From NCBI RefSeq assembly GCF_004006175.1, contig NZ_CP033219.1, positions 2,604,001 through 2,668,000 of the forward strand: a DNA stretch of 64,000 bases, written 5' to 3'. Below are positions 56,225 through 64,000 of the stretch, one piece after another. The stretch is from Parasedimentitalea marina. Its GTDB lineage: Bacteria > Pseudomonadota > Alphaproteobacteria > Rhodobacterales > Rhodobacteraceae. Under the pieces are notes generated by a model. It was not told the origin of the DNA. It saw only the letters and a list, made by a program, of their open reading frames with translations, and ran no database searches. The translations under genes were made by a program, and so were the position numbers. Positions within the stretch are counted from its first letter, which is position 1. Each line of letters opens with the position of its first letter.

Positions 56225-56791
56225 ATGCTCGATACATACACCATTCGCCAAGACGAAATGCCCGATGAGATGCGGTTTCTTTTGAAACAGTATCCCCGCG
56301 ACAGCTGGGACGCTCATCCGGGGTTTCGAGAAAAAACTAAGCATTGGCTCGGGGCGCATCAGATGTTTCGCCGTGTGGCCGAACGCATTCGTCTTGATAC
56401 CGAAGGTCTGTTGAACAAGGACATAGGCTTGGGTGATTTTGCCCGACGTCTGTCCCATTATGGTGGCAATCTGGTGGGCAACCTGCATGGACATCACGGC
56501 TGGGAAGATCATAGTTATTTTCCTGAATTGTCGGGTGCTGACCCTCGGTTTGATGCGGGCCTCGAGGTGCTGGAGCAGGACCATGCTGACTTGGACAAAG
56601 TGCTGGATGATTTCACCCGCACCGCGAACCGCTTAATCAAGCTGACAACATTGGACAGAGCCCAAGCCTATGAAGAAGCCGCACGTGTTCTCAAGACCAG
56701 CGCAGCGATTGAAGGGTTCCTGAAACGGCACCTCAGCGACGAAGAAGAACTGGCGGTGCCAATTATCTTGCATCACCGCCTGAGAGGATAA
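56225..56791 (+). CDS. Hemerythrin-like (HHE) domain protein
   Basis: A 188-residue all-helical protein with the HHE diiron-type ligands: HQMFRRVAERI, GNLHGHHGWEDHSYFPEL, LEQDHADLDKVLDDFTR and FLKRHLSDEEELAVPIILHH. Such proteins bind oxygen or take part in redox and iron homeostasis. GAGGAG precedes the ATG at 56225. It lies 71 bases after the CDGSH fusion and 10 before the second GST, so it is cotranscribed. Confidence 0.85.
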   Translation: MLDTYTIRQDEMPDEMRFLLKQYPRDSWDAHPGFREKTKHWLGAHQMFRRVAERIRLDTEGLLNKDIGLGDFARRLSHYGGNLVGNLHGHHGWEDHSYFPELSGADPRFDAGLEVLEQDHADLDKVLDDFTRTANRLIKLTTLDRAQAYEEAARVLKTSAAIEGFLKRHLSDEEELAVPIILHHRLRG

Positions 56792-56801
56792 AGATAACGA
56801 C

Positions 56802-57821
56802 ATGACCAAGGACATATCGATCCAAGAAGACCAATCAGACGCCAAAAGACGCCGTGCGCGAGGAGAATTTGTGCGCGGCGTCAGCGGATTTCGCAATACA
56901 ATTGGGGATACTGACTTCCCTGCCGAGGCGGGGCGCTACCATTTGTTTGTGGCGCTCAATTGCCCATGGTGCCACCGCGTGACCTTGGCGCGCAACGTGC
57001 TGGGGTTGCAGGACAGAATCACCTTGGACGTCGCCTTTCCCAACCGCACAGACGAGGGCGATCCAGAAGGCCCCAACTTGTGGGAATTCGCGCCCGAGAG
57101 AGTTGCGACGTTGACGAGCAAACCGCTATTTGAATGCACAGCGGAAACTGGCACTGGGAATGCCCTGCGTTTGGCCAAACAGATTTACATGGCGGAAGGA
57201 TCGACGGAACAATCCGTTCCGATCCTTTATGACAAAATCGAAGGCCGTATCGTGAACAACGAAAGTGCGGAAATTGTCCGCATGCTTGACGCCGCAGCGA
57301 CCGCCCTTGGCAGCACAATTCCTGTGGTAGATCGTGTGAGACTGAATCCTGATGAGTTAGCCATAAGGTCAGAGATCCACGACCTAAATGATCTGATTTA
57401 CACAACAATCAACAACGGCGCCTACAAGGCAGGGTTTTCGTCCGATCAGGCCATTTATGCAGCTGCGTTTGATGCCTATTTCAACACGCTCGCGAAACTT
57501 GATGATCTTTTGTCCGACGGTCGGCCTTTCCTGACGGGGCAAAGATTCACCGAGGCTGATCTGAGGCTATTCCCGACACTCTATCGCCACGACCCTGTCT
57601 ACTACGTGCGGATGAAATTAAACGGTGCACGCATACTTGATTACCAACATCTGTGGCGCTGGCTATGTCGAGTCTATGCATTGCCGGGCATCGCAGATGC
57701 AGGATCACTTGTGCACTGTCGCCAAGGCTATTTTGGACGTAGTTGGAATGGTGTCGTCCCCTCAGGACCCTTCAAACCGATGGAGTACCCAAAGGCTTAC
57801 GAGCATTCTGATCTCGCGTGA
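56802..57821 (+). CDS. Second glutathionyl-hydroquinone reductase-like GST
   Basis: A 339-residue xi-class-like GST. It differs from the first enzyme by a two-cysteine active site (C54 and C57 in ALNCPWCHRVTLAR). The VPILYDKIEGRIVNNESAEI glutathione site and the EIHDLNDLIYTTINNGAYKA helix are conserved, with FGRSWNGVVPSGP near the C-terminus. The second Cys could allow a dithiol mechanism, but that is unproven. Last gene of the operon; no terminator is clear after it. Confidence 0.86.
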   Translation: MTKDISIQEDQSDAKRRRARGEFVRGVSGFRNTIGDTDFPAEAGRYHLFVALNCPWCHRVTLARNVLGLQDRITLDVAFPNRTDEGDPEGPNLWEFAPERVATLTSKPLFECTAETGTGNALRLAKQIYMAEGSTEQSVPILYDKIEGRIVNNESAEIVRMLDAAATALGSTIPVVDRVRLNPDELAIRSEIHDLNDLIYTTINNGAYKAGFSSDQAIYAAAFDAYFNTLAKLDDLLSDGRPFLTGQRFTEADLRLFPTLYRHDPVYYVRMKLNGARILDYQHLWRWLCRVYALPGIADAGSLVHCRQGYFGRSWNGVVPSGPFKPMEYPKAYEHSDLA

Positions 57822-58002
57822 GGCGGCAATATTCTCAAAGCACACCATTAGACCTTGGGATCATAGCGGTCATTGGCGCAGGTGCAGCGACAAGGACGTT
57901 TCGTCCGCACTACCGACCTTGATGCAGGCCGCAGCGAAAGACTGCAAGCCGCCCTTCGTGCTCCATATGCTGCGTCATGCTGCAACAAGCGCGAATGTCG
58001 TA

Positions 58003-58080
58003 GAAGGGCTGGAACCGCCATTAGACGGGTTTGTCACCAACGGCGGCTATGCGCAGGGAGCGGGCTTTGCAAAGTTGTGT
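58003..58080 (+). repeat. Dispersed CTTTGCAAAG intergenic repeat, copy 10
   Basis: Contains GGGCTGGAACCGCCATTAGA, CACCAACGGCGGCTATGCGC and GGGCTTTGCAAAGTTG. It lies within the 57822-58954 gap. Confidence 0.75.
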
Positions 58081-58279
58081 CACTGCGCCTTTGCTAGGAC
58101 GAAATTCTCTGCGTTACCGCATGAAAAGCGGACTTTCATCGGGCAACGCAGCATAAATTCGACTTGAGGGTCGGCAAGGCAGACACTTCCGACCTTCGCT
58201 GCAATTCCACGTATTTCCCCTCATGACTGTGAAAGATGCCATTGCTAGTTCAATCAGATTGCCAATGCACTTCACATTT

Positions 58280-58350
58280 TCGCTGCACCCCACATTAAAG
58301 TCGGCAATACGCAGGAGGCGACATTTGTAAAGTCCTGCACCCGAACCCTA
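58280..58350 (+). repeat. Dispersed CTTTGCAAAG intergenic repeat, copy 11 (degenerate)
   Basis: Contains GTCGGCAATACGCAGGAGGC then GACATTTGTAAAGTCCTG. The remaining part of the 57822-58954 gap includes a minus-strand open frame (58466-58711) with no recognised family. Confidence 0.55.
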
Positions 58351-58954
58351 ACCGGTTCTGATTGCCAAGGCTTGTTGCCGCAGCGGGGTCCGTCAAAGCG
58401 GACTTTAGCTGCGGGTGCTAAGGAACGACGATCACGAACTCACGCAGTGCGGACCATTCCTTGACCTATCTCGGTAACGAACGGATGTGGTCGGCGCATT
58501 CGCCGCCTTGGCACGGTGCCAGTTCATAATCGACCCCAGGGGCGAACATTCCGTCCGCCATCTCTCGATATTCAAAGGCTGGGGCCATGGCTGCAATGCC
58601 CCCCTCAATGGATATGAGGCGCACCCTGGATTTAAGCATGTAAGACCATATCCAATAAATCACACAAGATACGCTCCGCAACAAACTCATCCAGATGCGC
58701 GCGATCATCATTTAGTTTCCCAGCGCATTCGGCATGATCGAACTCAGTAGCCTGGCTGCTGCCTCGTGCAACCAAACCTCGACCAGAAGCGTTATTTTCT
58801 CATACTTTTTTGCGATCTCTGACCATGGTCAACGCCTAGTATAGAGTACAGCTTATGCTTGTTTTTCTAAAAACTTTATGTTCCTTGAGTATTATTCTTG
58901 GAGCGGTCTCTTGGGCGTGTCCAATAATCTGATTTAGCGGAATGGAATTTGAAT

Positions 58955-61372
58955 ATGCCCGTTGTGAACGATGGATCCCGGACGTCTGAACCGGGCCAAC
59001 CTGCGCAAAACAGTGTTGTTGAGGACGCAGTTCAGGCTGTGTTGACGGAAACCACGGATGCCCCGGATGACATCTACACATCCTATGTAATGGACGTGGG
59101 AGATAGTTTTAGCGGCAATCTGGAGACTATAGATGACGTAGACTGGGTGTACTTCGAAGTGCTCGGACATGGAAATTATAGTTTCACCTTGTCAGGCGCC
59201 TCCAGCGACAGCGGGACCCTATTTGATCCATTTCTGAGGATTTATCGCTACGGCGGTCTAGGTGAAATTGCGTTGGACAATGATGGCGGTTCGGGGACTG
59301 ATTCTGCATTGAACAATATCTACCTCTCTATGGGCACGTATATTATTGAAGCCGGAAGCAACTTGGGCCTGTATTCTGGCAGTTATCAGATTACTGTCGA
59401 AGTAGGATCTCTGGCAGTACTGGGAACACTCGACGAGTTGGCCGAGTACATGACTGATGGCTTCTGGCAGGATACGAGTCGCAGCCAACGCAGTTTTGAC
59501 ACCAGCACCAGCAATCAGATCCCGGTGTATATCGACAATTTGACTGCAGAGGGACAGCAATTGGCTCTCTGGGCCTTTGAGGCCTGGGAAACGGTGGCTG
59601 ATCTCGAGTTTATCGTGCAGACAAGCTACATCGGCGCCAGAATTGATATCATGTTTCACGACACTTCGTCGGGCGCATTCGCCAATTCTATGACTGAAGG
59701 AAACACGATTATTGGATCTCTCGTGAATGTCAGCCCTGTATGGCTAGACACCCACGGTACTTCGCTGGACAGCTATTCCTTTGCTACTTATATGCATGAA
59801 ATCGGCCGTGCGCTGGGTCTGGGAAATCTAGGTAACTATTACGACGACGAAAATTCCGTCTATGGCGCAAACACCACCTTCACCAATGACAGTTGGCAGA
59901 CCTCGGTGATGTCCCCTTTTAACCAGACGGAAAACACGACAACCAATGCCAGCTATGCAGCCATTGTCTCGACGATGATGGCGGATATTGTGGCGATCCA
60001 GAACCTGTATGGGGCGCCGGGGTCCAACAGTGCCACCGCAGGTAACACCATCTACGGTGCGAACAGTGCCCTGGGCACCTATATGGATCAGCTGTTTGAC
60101 CTGATTGCGGCGGGCACCACCTCCAGTGTCTATGGCGGCGATCCGATCACCTTTACGATCTATGATCAGGGTGGCACCGATACGGTGGATCTGTCCTTTT
60201 CCACCACCCATGACCGCGTCAGCCTGCTGGGAGAAAGCTTCTCGAATATTGGCGGCCTGATTGGCAATGTCGGTATTGCCCGCGGCACGGTGATCGAAAA
60301 CCTCCTGGCCGGGTCTGGCAATGACACCCTCACCGGCAATAGCGTGGGCAACCAGATCAGCGGCAATGGCGGTAATGATGTCATCTCGGGCGGCAATGGC
60401 AACGACACCCTGTCGGGCGGCCTGGGCAGTGACTGGATATTCGGCGGCTTCGATGATGACAGCATCAATGGCGGCGACGGCCTCAATCACCTCTTTGGCG
60501 GCACCGGTCAGGATACTCTGATCGGCGGCAACCAGGCGGACCGGCTGATTGGCGAAGCGGGGCACGACGTGCTCTCGGGCGGCAATGGCAATGATACTCT
60601 CAATGGCAATCAGAATGCCGACCGCCTGTATGGTGGGTTTGACGATGATCTGCTTTATGGTGGCGATGGCACTGATCGGCTGTTTGGGGGCACTGGCCAG
60701 GACACCCTGTACGGTGGCAGCCAGGGGGATATTCTGTACGGCGAGTGGGGCCATGATGTCCTGTCCGGTGAGGCGGGCAATGACACGCTTTATGGCAATC
60801 AGAACGCTGACCGCCTGTACGGCGGCCTGGGCAATGACCTGCTTGACGGGGGGGACGGCCTTGACCGCCTGTTTGGTGGGTTGGGCAATGATACCCTGAA
60901 TGGTGGCGCTCAGAATGACCGGCTTGTGGGGGAATGGGGCAATGATCGCCTTGTTGGCGGCAGCGGCAACGACACGCTGTTTGGCGACCAGAACCAAGAC
61001 CGTCTGGAAGGCGGCAGCGGCAATGACAGTCTTGATGGCGGCGTCGGTTTCGATACCCTTCTGGGAGGCTTTGGCAATGACACGCTCAACGGCGGCGCCC
61101 ATGCTGATTTGCTTGCAGGGGGGGACGGATCCGATATCTTTGTCTTCACCGACGGCACCGGCGCAGATCGGGTGACCGATTTTGACGCTTTTGACAATGC
61201 AGAGCGGTTGGACTTGAGCGGCCTGTCGGCAATCACAAGCTTTGCCGATCTGACCAGCAATCACCTGACCCAGTCCGGCGCCAATGCCTTCATCAATGCC
61301 GGCAGCGCTGGCACCATCACATTGTTGAATGTGCAACTCTCTGATCTGGACGCGAGTGACTTCATCTTCTGA
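58955..61372 (+). CDS. Serralysin-like RTX protein with degenerate zinc site (pseudoprotease)
   Basis: An 805-residue protein. Residues about 40-150 form a pre-peptidase C-terminal-like beta domain ([20 protein letters not shown]). Residues 160-350 have the M10 serralysin fold with the Met-turn SVMSPF. The zinc helix, however, reads H281-E-I-G-R285-A-L-G-L-G-N291, so the second and third His ligands are Arg and Asn. From about residue 450 there are many RTX nonapeptides ([11 protein letters not shown] type) and a C-terminal [20 protein letters not shown] then DASDFIF secretion tail. Without two zinc ligands protease activity is unlikely; a binding or structural role is possible. The ATG at 58955 is preceded by TGGA; no Sec signal. 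Confidence 0.88.
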   Translation: MPVVNDGSRTSEPGQPAQNSVVEDAVQAVLTETTDAPDDIYTSYVMDVGDSFSGNLETIDDVDWVYFEVLGHGNYSFTLSGASSDSGTLFDPFLRIYRYGGLGEIALDNDGGSGTDSALNNIYLSMGTYIIEAGSNLGLYSGSYQITVEVGSLAVLGTLDELAEYMTDGFWQDTSRSQRSFDTSTSNQIPVYIDNLTAEGQQLALWAFEAWETVADLEFIVQTSYIGARIDIMFHDTSSGAFANSMTEGNTIIGSLVNVSPVWLDTHGTSLDSYSFATYMHEIGRALGLGNLGNYYDDENSVYGANTTFTNDSWQTSVMSPFNQTENTTTNASYAAIVSTMMADIVAIQNLYGAPGSNSATAGNTIYGANSALGTYMDQLFDLIAAGTTSSVYGGDPITFTIYDQGGTDTVDLSFSTTHDRVSLLGESFSNIGGLIGNVGIARGTVIENLLAGSGNDTLTGNSVGNQISGNGGNDVISGGNGNDTLSGGLGSDWIFGGFDDDSINGGDGLNHLFGGTGQDTLIGGNQADRLIGEAGHDVLSGGNGNDTLNGNQNADRLYGGFDDDLLYGGDGTDRLFGGTGQDTLYGGSQGDILYGEWGHDVLSGEAGNDTLYGNQNADRLYGGLGNDLLDGGDGLDRLFGGLGNDTLNGGAQNDRLVGEWGNDRLVGGSGNDTLFGDQNQDRLEGGSGNDSLDGGVGFDTLLGGFGNDTLNGGAHADLLAGGDGSDIFVFTDGTGADRVTDFDAFDNAERLDLSGLSAITSFADLTSNHLTQSGANAFINAGSAGTITLLNVQLSDLDASDFIF

Positions 61373-61383
61373 GGTCTGGCCTA

Positions 61384-61442
61384 AATCCTGACCACCAAAT
61401 GCCCCTGCCTGGGGTGCCTGGTGGTCAGGATTCCATTTTTTT
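61384..61442 (+). terminator. Strong intrinsic terminator after the serralysin-like gene
   Basis: A perfect 14-base stem, AATCCTGACCACCA (61384-61397) with TGGTGGTCAGGATT (61419-61432), is followed by CCA and seven T residues. It begins 11 bases after the stop codon. Confidence 0.92.
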
Positions 61443-61534
61443 GTGGTACCCAAACGGATCTTGCCCTAACGAGCGACCGGGACCACCAAGTCAGGTTGCC
61501 CCCTTCAGCCACAGTTGGACAGAGGTCAGCCTGA

Positions 61535-61801
61535 GTGGAAAAGCAGGACGCAACAGTTGAATTTCAACCCATGGTCAACTTCGTTGTTGCCGGGGCTCAA
61601 AAATCTGGAACAACCGCATTGCGCAGTTTCCTGAGCCAACATCCGGACATCGGACTGGTTGACGGCGGCAGTGAAACCCATTTCTTTAACAAGCACAGCG
61701 CAGCAGCGGCCCGCAAAGACTATGACCTGTATCATGCCATGTACACACCGCAGGCCCTAAGCCTCTGGATTGCCGAAGATGAAGCCGCAACCCGTAGATA
61801 G
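61535..61801 (+). pseudogene. Sulfotransferase N-terminal fragment (plus strand)
   Basis: The frame contains VNFVVAGAQKSGTTALRSFL, the PAPS-binding P-loop of sulfotransferases, then SQHPDIGLVDGGSETHFFNK and YTPQALSLWIAE. It ends after 88 codons, while intact enzymes are about 280 residues. It collides at about 61795 with a second sulfotransferase fragment on the other strand. Confidence 0.7.
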
Positions 61802-61874
61802 ACTGCATCCAAGTGGTGCCGCTTTTAGGTGGTACACAATTGAAGACATCACCCGCACGACGCTCGAATTTCAC
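61790..61874 (-). pseudogene. Second sulfotransferase fragment (minus strand)
   Basis: The minus strand reads FERRAGDVFNCVPPKSGTTW then MQSIY, a typical sulfotransferase P-loop (PKSGTTW). Homology stops at about 61795, where the plus-strand fragment also stops. Confidence 0.5.
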
Positions 61875-62237
61875 TCAGTTGCGAGTATCGGTGAAAACGC
61901 CGCAGTAATGGCGATCTGGGGTGCCAGTGTTCATAGCTGCCAACCTGTAGAGCCTTTCTGACGGAAAGAACAGAGTAAGCAGAAAAACTCAAAGCCCAGG
62001 ATTTGTTTTATTCGCGCTGCCTTTGTTCACGCACTTTGTATGCTGCAAGATGCACGAAAGTATTTTTCAACGGGCCGCTTTGCAGCATGGCACGTGTTGG
62101 GAATAACCGGTCAAGGCTCGTTGCCGTCGTTGATGGTTGAAACCTGATTCTGGCAGCATGAGGTCCGCTCTAGAGAAGTCGAGGCAATCAGTTTTCGTGT
62201 GCGGCATTCGAATTCACAAACGTTGCACCTTGGTTAC

Positions 62238-62290
62238 TTTGGGCTGGAACCGGCCATTAGACGGGTTTTGCATAGATGGCGGCTTTGGAC
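62238..62290 (+). repeat. Dispersed CTTTGCAAAG intergenic repeat, copy 12 (truncated)
   Basis: Contains CTTTGGGCTGGAACCGGCCA then TTAGACGGG and a GGCGGC stretch, but the core is cut off by the phage-derived block that starts at 62296. The 61875-62237 stretch before it shows nothing else. Confidence 0.65.
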
Positions 62291-62295
62291 CGTTA

Positions 62296-63362
62296 CTCCA
62301 GTTGGATCAACAACAGTAATGATGGCAAGGTCCGCAGGCGAGATGGGAACAGACCGACGGCACACCATTTGGACCGCGCATGCAGTCACCCTGCCCCGGT
62401 ATGCCAGACTAGAGTTGGCTTTTGGAGCGAATCCTGAGCATCCCGGAAGGTAAGCGCTATACCCCGTTTTATGACGCAGCTCCCGCAAATAGCTGTGGGT
62501 GTCTGCGGCTTAGCCCCGCCGAAAATTTGGCAGTATGGTCGCTGTTCCACTGACCACCTTTATCTAGCTGAATGCCTTGGTCTCGCCCGATGACAAGGCG
62601 GCAGTGACTGGGCTGATGCACACTTTCTCTCGCGAGTACCGTGACCTTGAACACTTGATAAGGCCACGCGATGACCACTCCTGACCTGCCCCACCCAAAA
62701 CCAACAGCCCAAGTTGAACTTTACTTCGAGGTCCTGGGCCTGGACGACACTCTCCGGTTTTTAGAAGCCTTCGGTGGCACCGAAATCTATATTGCAGGCA
62801 ACCCCGGAACCCTCTCCAGCGTCGTTGCTGTGGTGGGGTACGACAAGGCCAAGGCGTTGACGGAAAATCTCACCGGTTACAATCTCGTGTCCCTCTGGCC
62901 AAAAAGTGGCGGGCCCGCGCGTAAAAAGCCCAGAGTTTGTTAACGGTTCAGATCGCGCGCAAACTCTGTGTGACCGATGTGGCAGTGCGGAATTGGTTGA
63001 GGGCGGACGCGAACAAGGAAGCTGCCCGCTGAGATTGCCCCCCCCCTGGCCTCCCATTCAATGCTTCAACCCGTCTTCGATGTTTCGCGACAACGGCGTT
63101 CAAAGACGGTTTAAAGACGCGTTCAAACCACCGATTTGAACGGTTTGCCCGCTGTTAGGAGACACTTGATACTGCAGTAACCGGAAGAGCCCAGAGGATG
63201 CCGGAAGAACCCGGATAGAACCTTACAAACAAGGGGTTTTGTGACGGTGGGCCGCATCCTGGGTAGGTTTGATGGGTGTCCTTCAAAACAGCTTAAAACG
63301 GGCATTTAACGCCGTATGTCCAATATTGAGACATCAAACTTTGCAAATTACCCTGTCCTCCG
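62296..63362 (+). repeat. Phage-derived repeated block, copy 2
   Basis: Similar to 21409-22575 from CTCCAGTTGGATCA onward, with shared landmarks GGGAACAGACCGAC, GGCTTTTGGAGCGAA, ACCTTTATCTAGCTGAA, GGCGGCAGT, GAGATTGCCCC, ATTCAATGCTTCAACCC and CAGTAACCGGAA. It lacks about 270 bases present in copy 1 but keeps the Mor-like gene. It also has a possible upstream frame reading PDDKAAVTGLMHTFSREYRD. Confidence 0.65.
62671..63032 (+). pseudogene. Mor-like (Mu-type) HTH activator, frameshifted
   Basis: From the ATG at 62671 the frame reads VELYFEVLGLDDTLRFLEAF, GGTEIYIAGNPG and KALTENLTGYNL. A frameshift near 62890 then moves the homologous sequence to another frame: VPLAKKWRARA, a stop, then VQIARKLCVTDVAVRNWLRA. 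This order (Glu/Leu-rich helix, GGTxxYI, VPLAxxWRAR, recognition helix) is that of Mor/Mu-type phage regulators. Frameshift and stop make it non-functional. It marks the block as phage-derived. Confidence 0.5.
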
Positions 63363-63649
63363 TGAGAGCCTTATATTTAGGGTTGATCGGCCATTCTAAC
63401 CGTCTCGGCACCCTACCAAGTGAGCGTCTTCCTAGGGACGGAACTGGGAAATCCTGCGCCAAGTTTATTCACGACTTCCCGGAAAAGGATTAGTTGATAA
63501 TAATCAAAGAGATATATGCATTTGATAAGTTCCGTTGCGTGCAGGAAGTGGGAAGCGTTTTTGGGGAGAACTGACACATGGTGCCCCCGTCTGGGATCCG
63601 AGAACGGCACCAGTTTCGTACACTTTCTTCCGATACCGACCCTTCGCCG

Positions 63650-64000
63650 CGTCCAGCACCAACGGCAGCTATGCGCAGGAAGCGCCCTTTGCAAAGTCTG
63701 GGCGGATTCCCAGGTGCGGCCATTCGTCCCGAGAACAGCGAACAGTAGAGACTGGTCCACTTTGACTGACGGTACGAGCGACTTTTGCGGCGTCAAAGCG
63801 TGGATGCCGAATGCCAGATAATCCAAAGCAATGGATCTAGTCGGCAGTTCACGGCCCAAAGCTGAAATGAGCAGGTGGAAGGTGGCAGGTGGAGGGAAAG
63901 GTAACAGTTAGCTGCAGGTGCGCAAACTTGGAGTGAGAAATGCGTAAAACCAACGCAAAACTCAAGATGTTATTAAGTCAGCCAATGTATTGTCTACCTG
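63650..64000 (+). repeat. Inverted-repeat arm, right (partner at 46727-47090)
   Basis: Reverse-complement match of 46727-47090, reaching the window end at 64000. It includes dispersed-repeat copy 13 (63650-63740, with ACCAACGGCAGCTATGCGCA and GCCCTTTGCAAAGTCTGG). The arm probably continues beyond the window. 63363-63649 has no gene; its 63530-63650 part resembles 8325-8435. Confidence 0.8.

Noticed and set aside
58466..58711. Minus-strand open frame of 81 codons in the gap before the serralysin-like gene
   Set aside because: Some protein-like character at its 3' end but no family, start signal or operon partner; could be a remnant, not enough support.
59828..61453. Long minus-strand open frame (541 codons) antisense to the serralysin-like gene
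   Set aside because: It is the mirror of the glycine/aspartate RTX repeats; its Ala/Ile/Val-rich low-complexity product and the well-supported plus-strand protein show it is an artefact of codon bias.
63413..63859. Minus-strand open frame of 148 codons near the window end
   Set aside because: It runs through the inverted-repeat arm and a dispersed-repeat copy, and the left arm does not keep the same full frame; not a supported gene.

Overview
The window looks like an accessory or low-density part of an alphaproteobacterial genome, most likely a marine Rhodobacteraceae (Roseobacter-group) strain. This is an inference from gene content: a TRAP transporter operon, several RTX proteins ending in a D-D-F-x-F-like tail, a typical small Roseobacter-type tyrosine recombinase, a Tat-exported haloalkane dehalogenase, and many LysR regulators. 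No rRNA, tRNA or CRISPR array was seen. Intact operons alternate with long gene-poor stretches full of decayed transposases, phage-gene fragments and a dispersed intergenic repeat whose core is centred on the palindrome CTTTGCAAAG (about 13 copies).

Layout. 0-3.4 kb: the edge of a GlpD-like dehydrogenase, then an MFS exporter divergent from a MerR regulator across a SoxR-box-like operator. 3.6-5.05 kb: first RTX protein. 5.4-8.2 kb: operon of a GbsR/MarR-type regulator, a DUF4166 protein and a membrane-anchored TIGR01777 epimerase, with matching TTCTGT-N4-ACAGAA operators. 8.6-11.7 kb: operon of GST, NTF2-like protein, tautomerase, nitronate monooxygenase and GFA protein, divergent from an HxlR regulator. 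12.5-17.5 kb: DUF3137 protein, adenylate cyclase/TPR protein, ECHDC3-type hydratase. 18-20.2 kb: second RTX protein, built from about 18 units of roughly 40 residues. 20.2-22.9 kb: transposon and phage debris.

22.9-31.4 kb: a coherent LysR / DUF1445 (D-glutamate cyclase family) / TRAP DctPQM / fused 5-oxoprolinase operon, predicted to import and use 5-oxoproline or D-glutamate. 31.9-33.4 kb: Lrp regulator with the AzlCD amino-acid exporter. 33.7-36.4 kb: LysR, MsrB-like protein and DUF4331 protein. 37.4-41.1 kb: two FAD proteins and a phosphodiesterase (glycerol-phosphate theme). 41.6-44.3 kb: active/inactive pair of M16 peptidases. 44.8-46.1 kb: membrane adenylate cyclase.

46.7-64 kb: a segment bounded by the two arms of an inverted repeat, the right arm running off the window end. 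It holds a decayed integrase, a LysR/haloalkane dehalogenase divergon, an azoreductase, a quinone reductase broken by one in-frame stop, and a LysR-controlled operon of two glutathionyl-hydroquinone reductase-like GSTs flanking a CDGSH/glutamate-synthase-like FMN protein and a hemerythrin. Together these suggest an electrophile, quinone and organohalide defence island. The segment ends with a serralysin-like RTX protein that has lost two of its three zinc ligands, a strong terminator, colliding sulfotransferase fragments, and a second copy of the phage-derived block seen at 21-22.6 kb.
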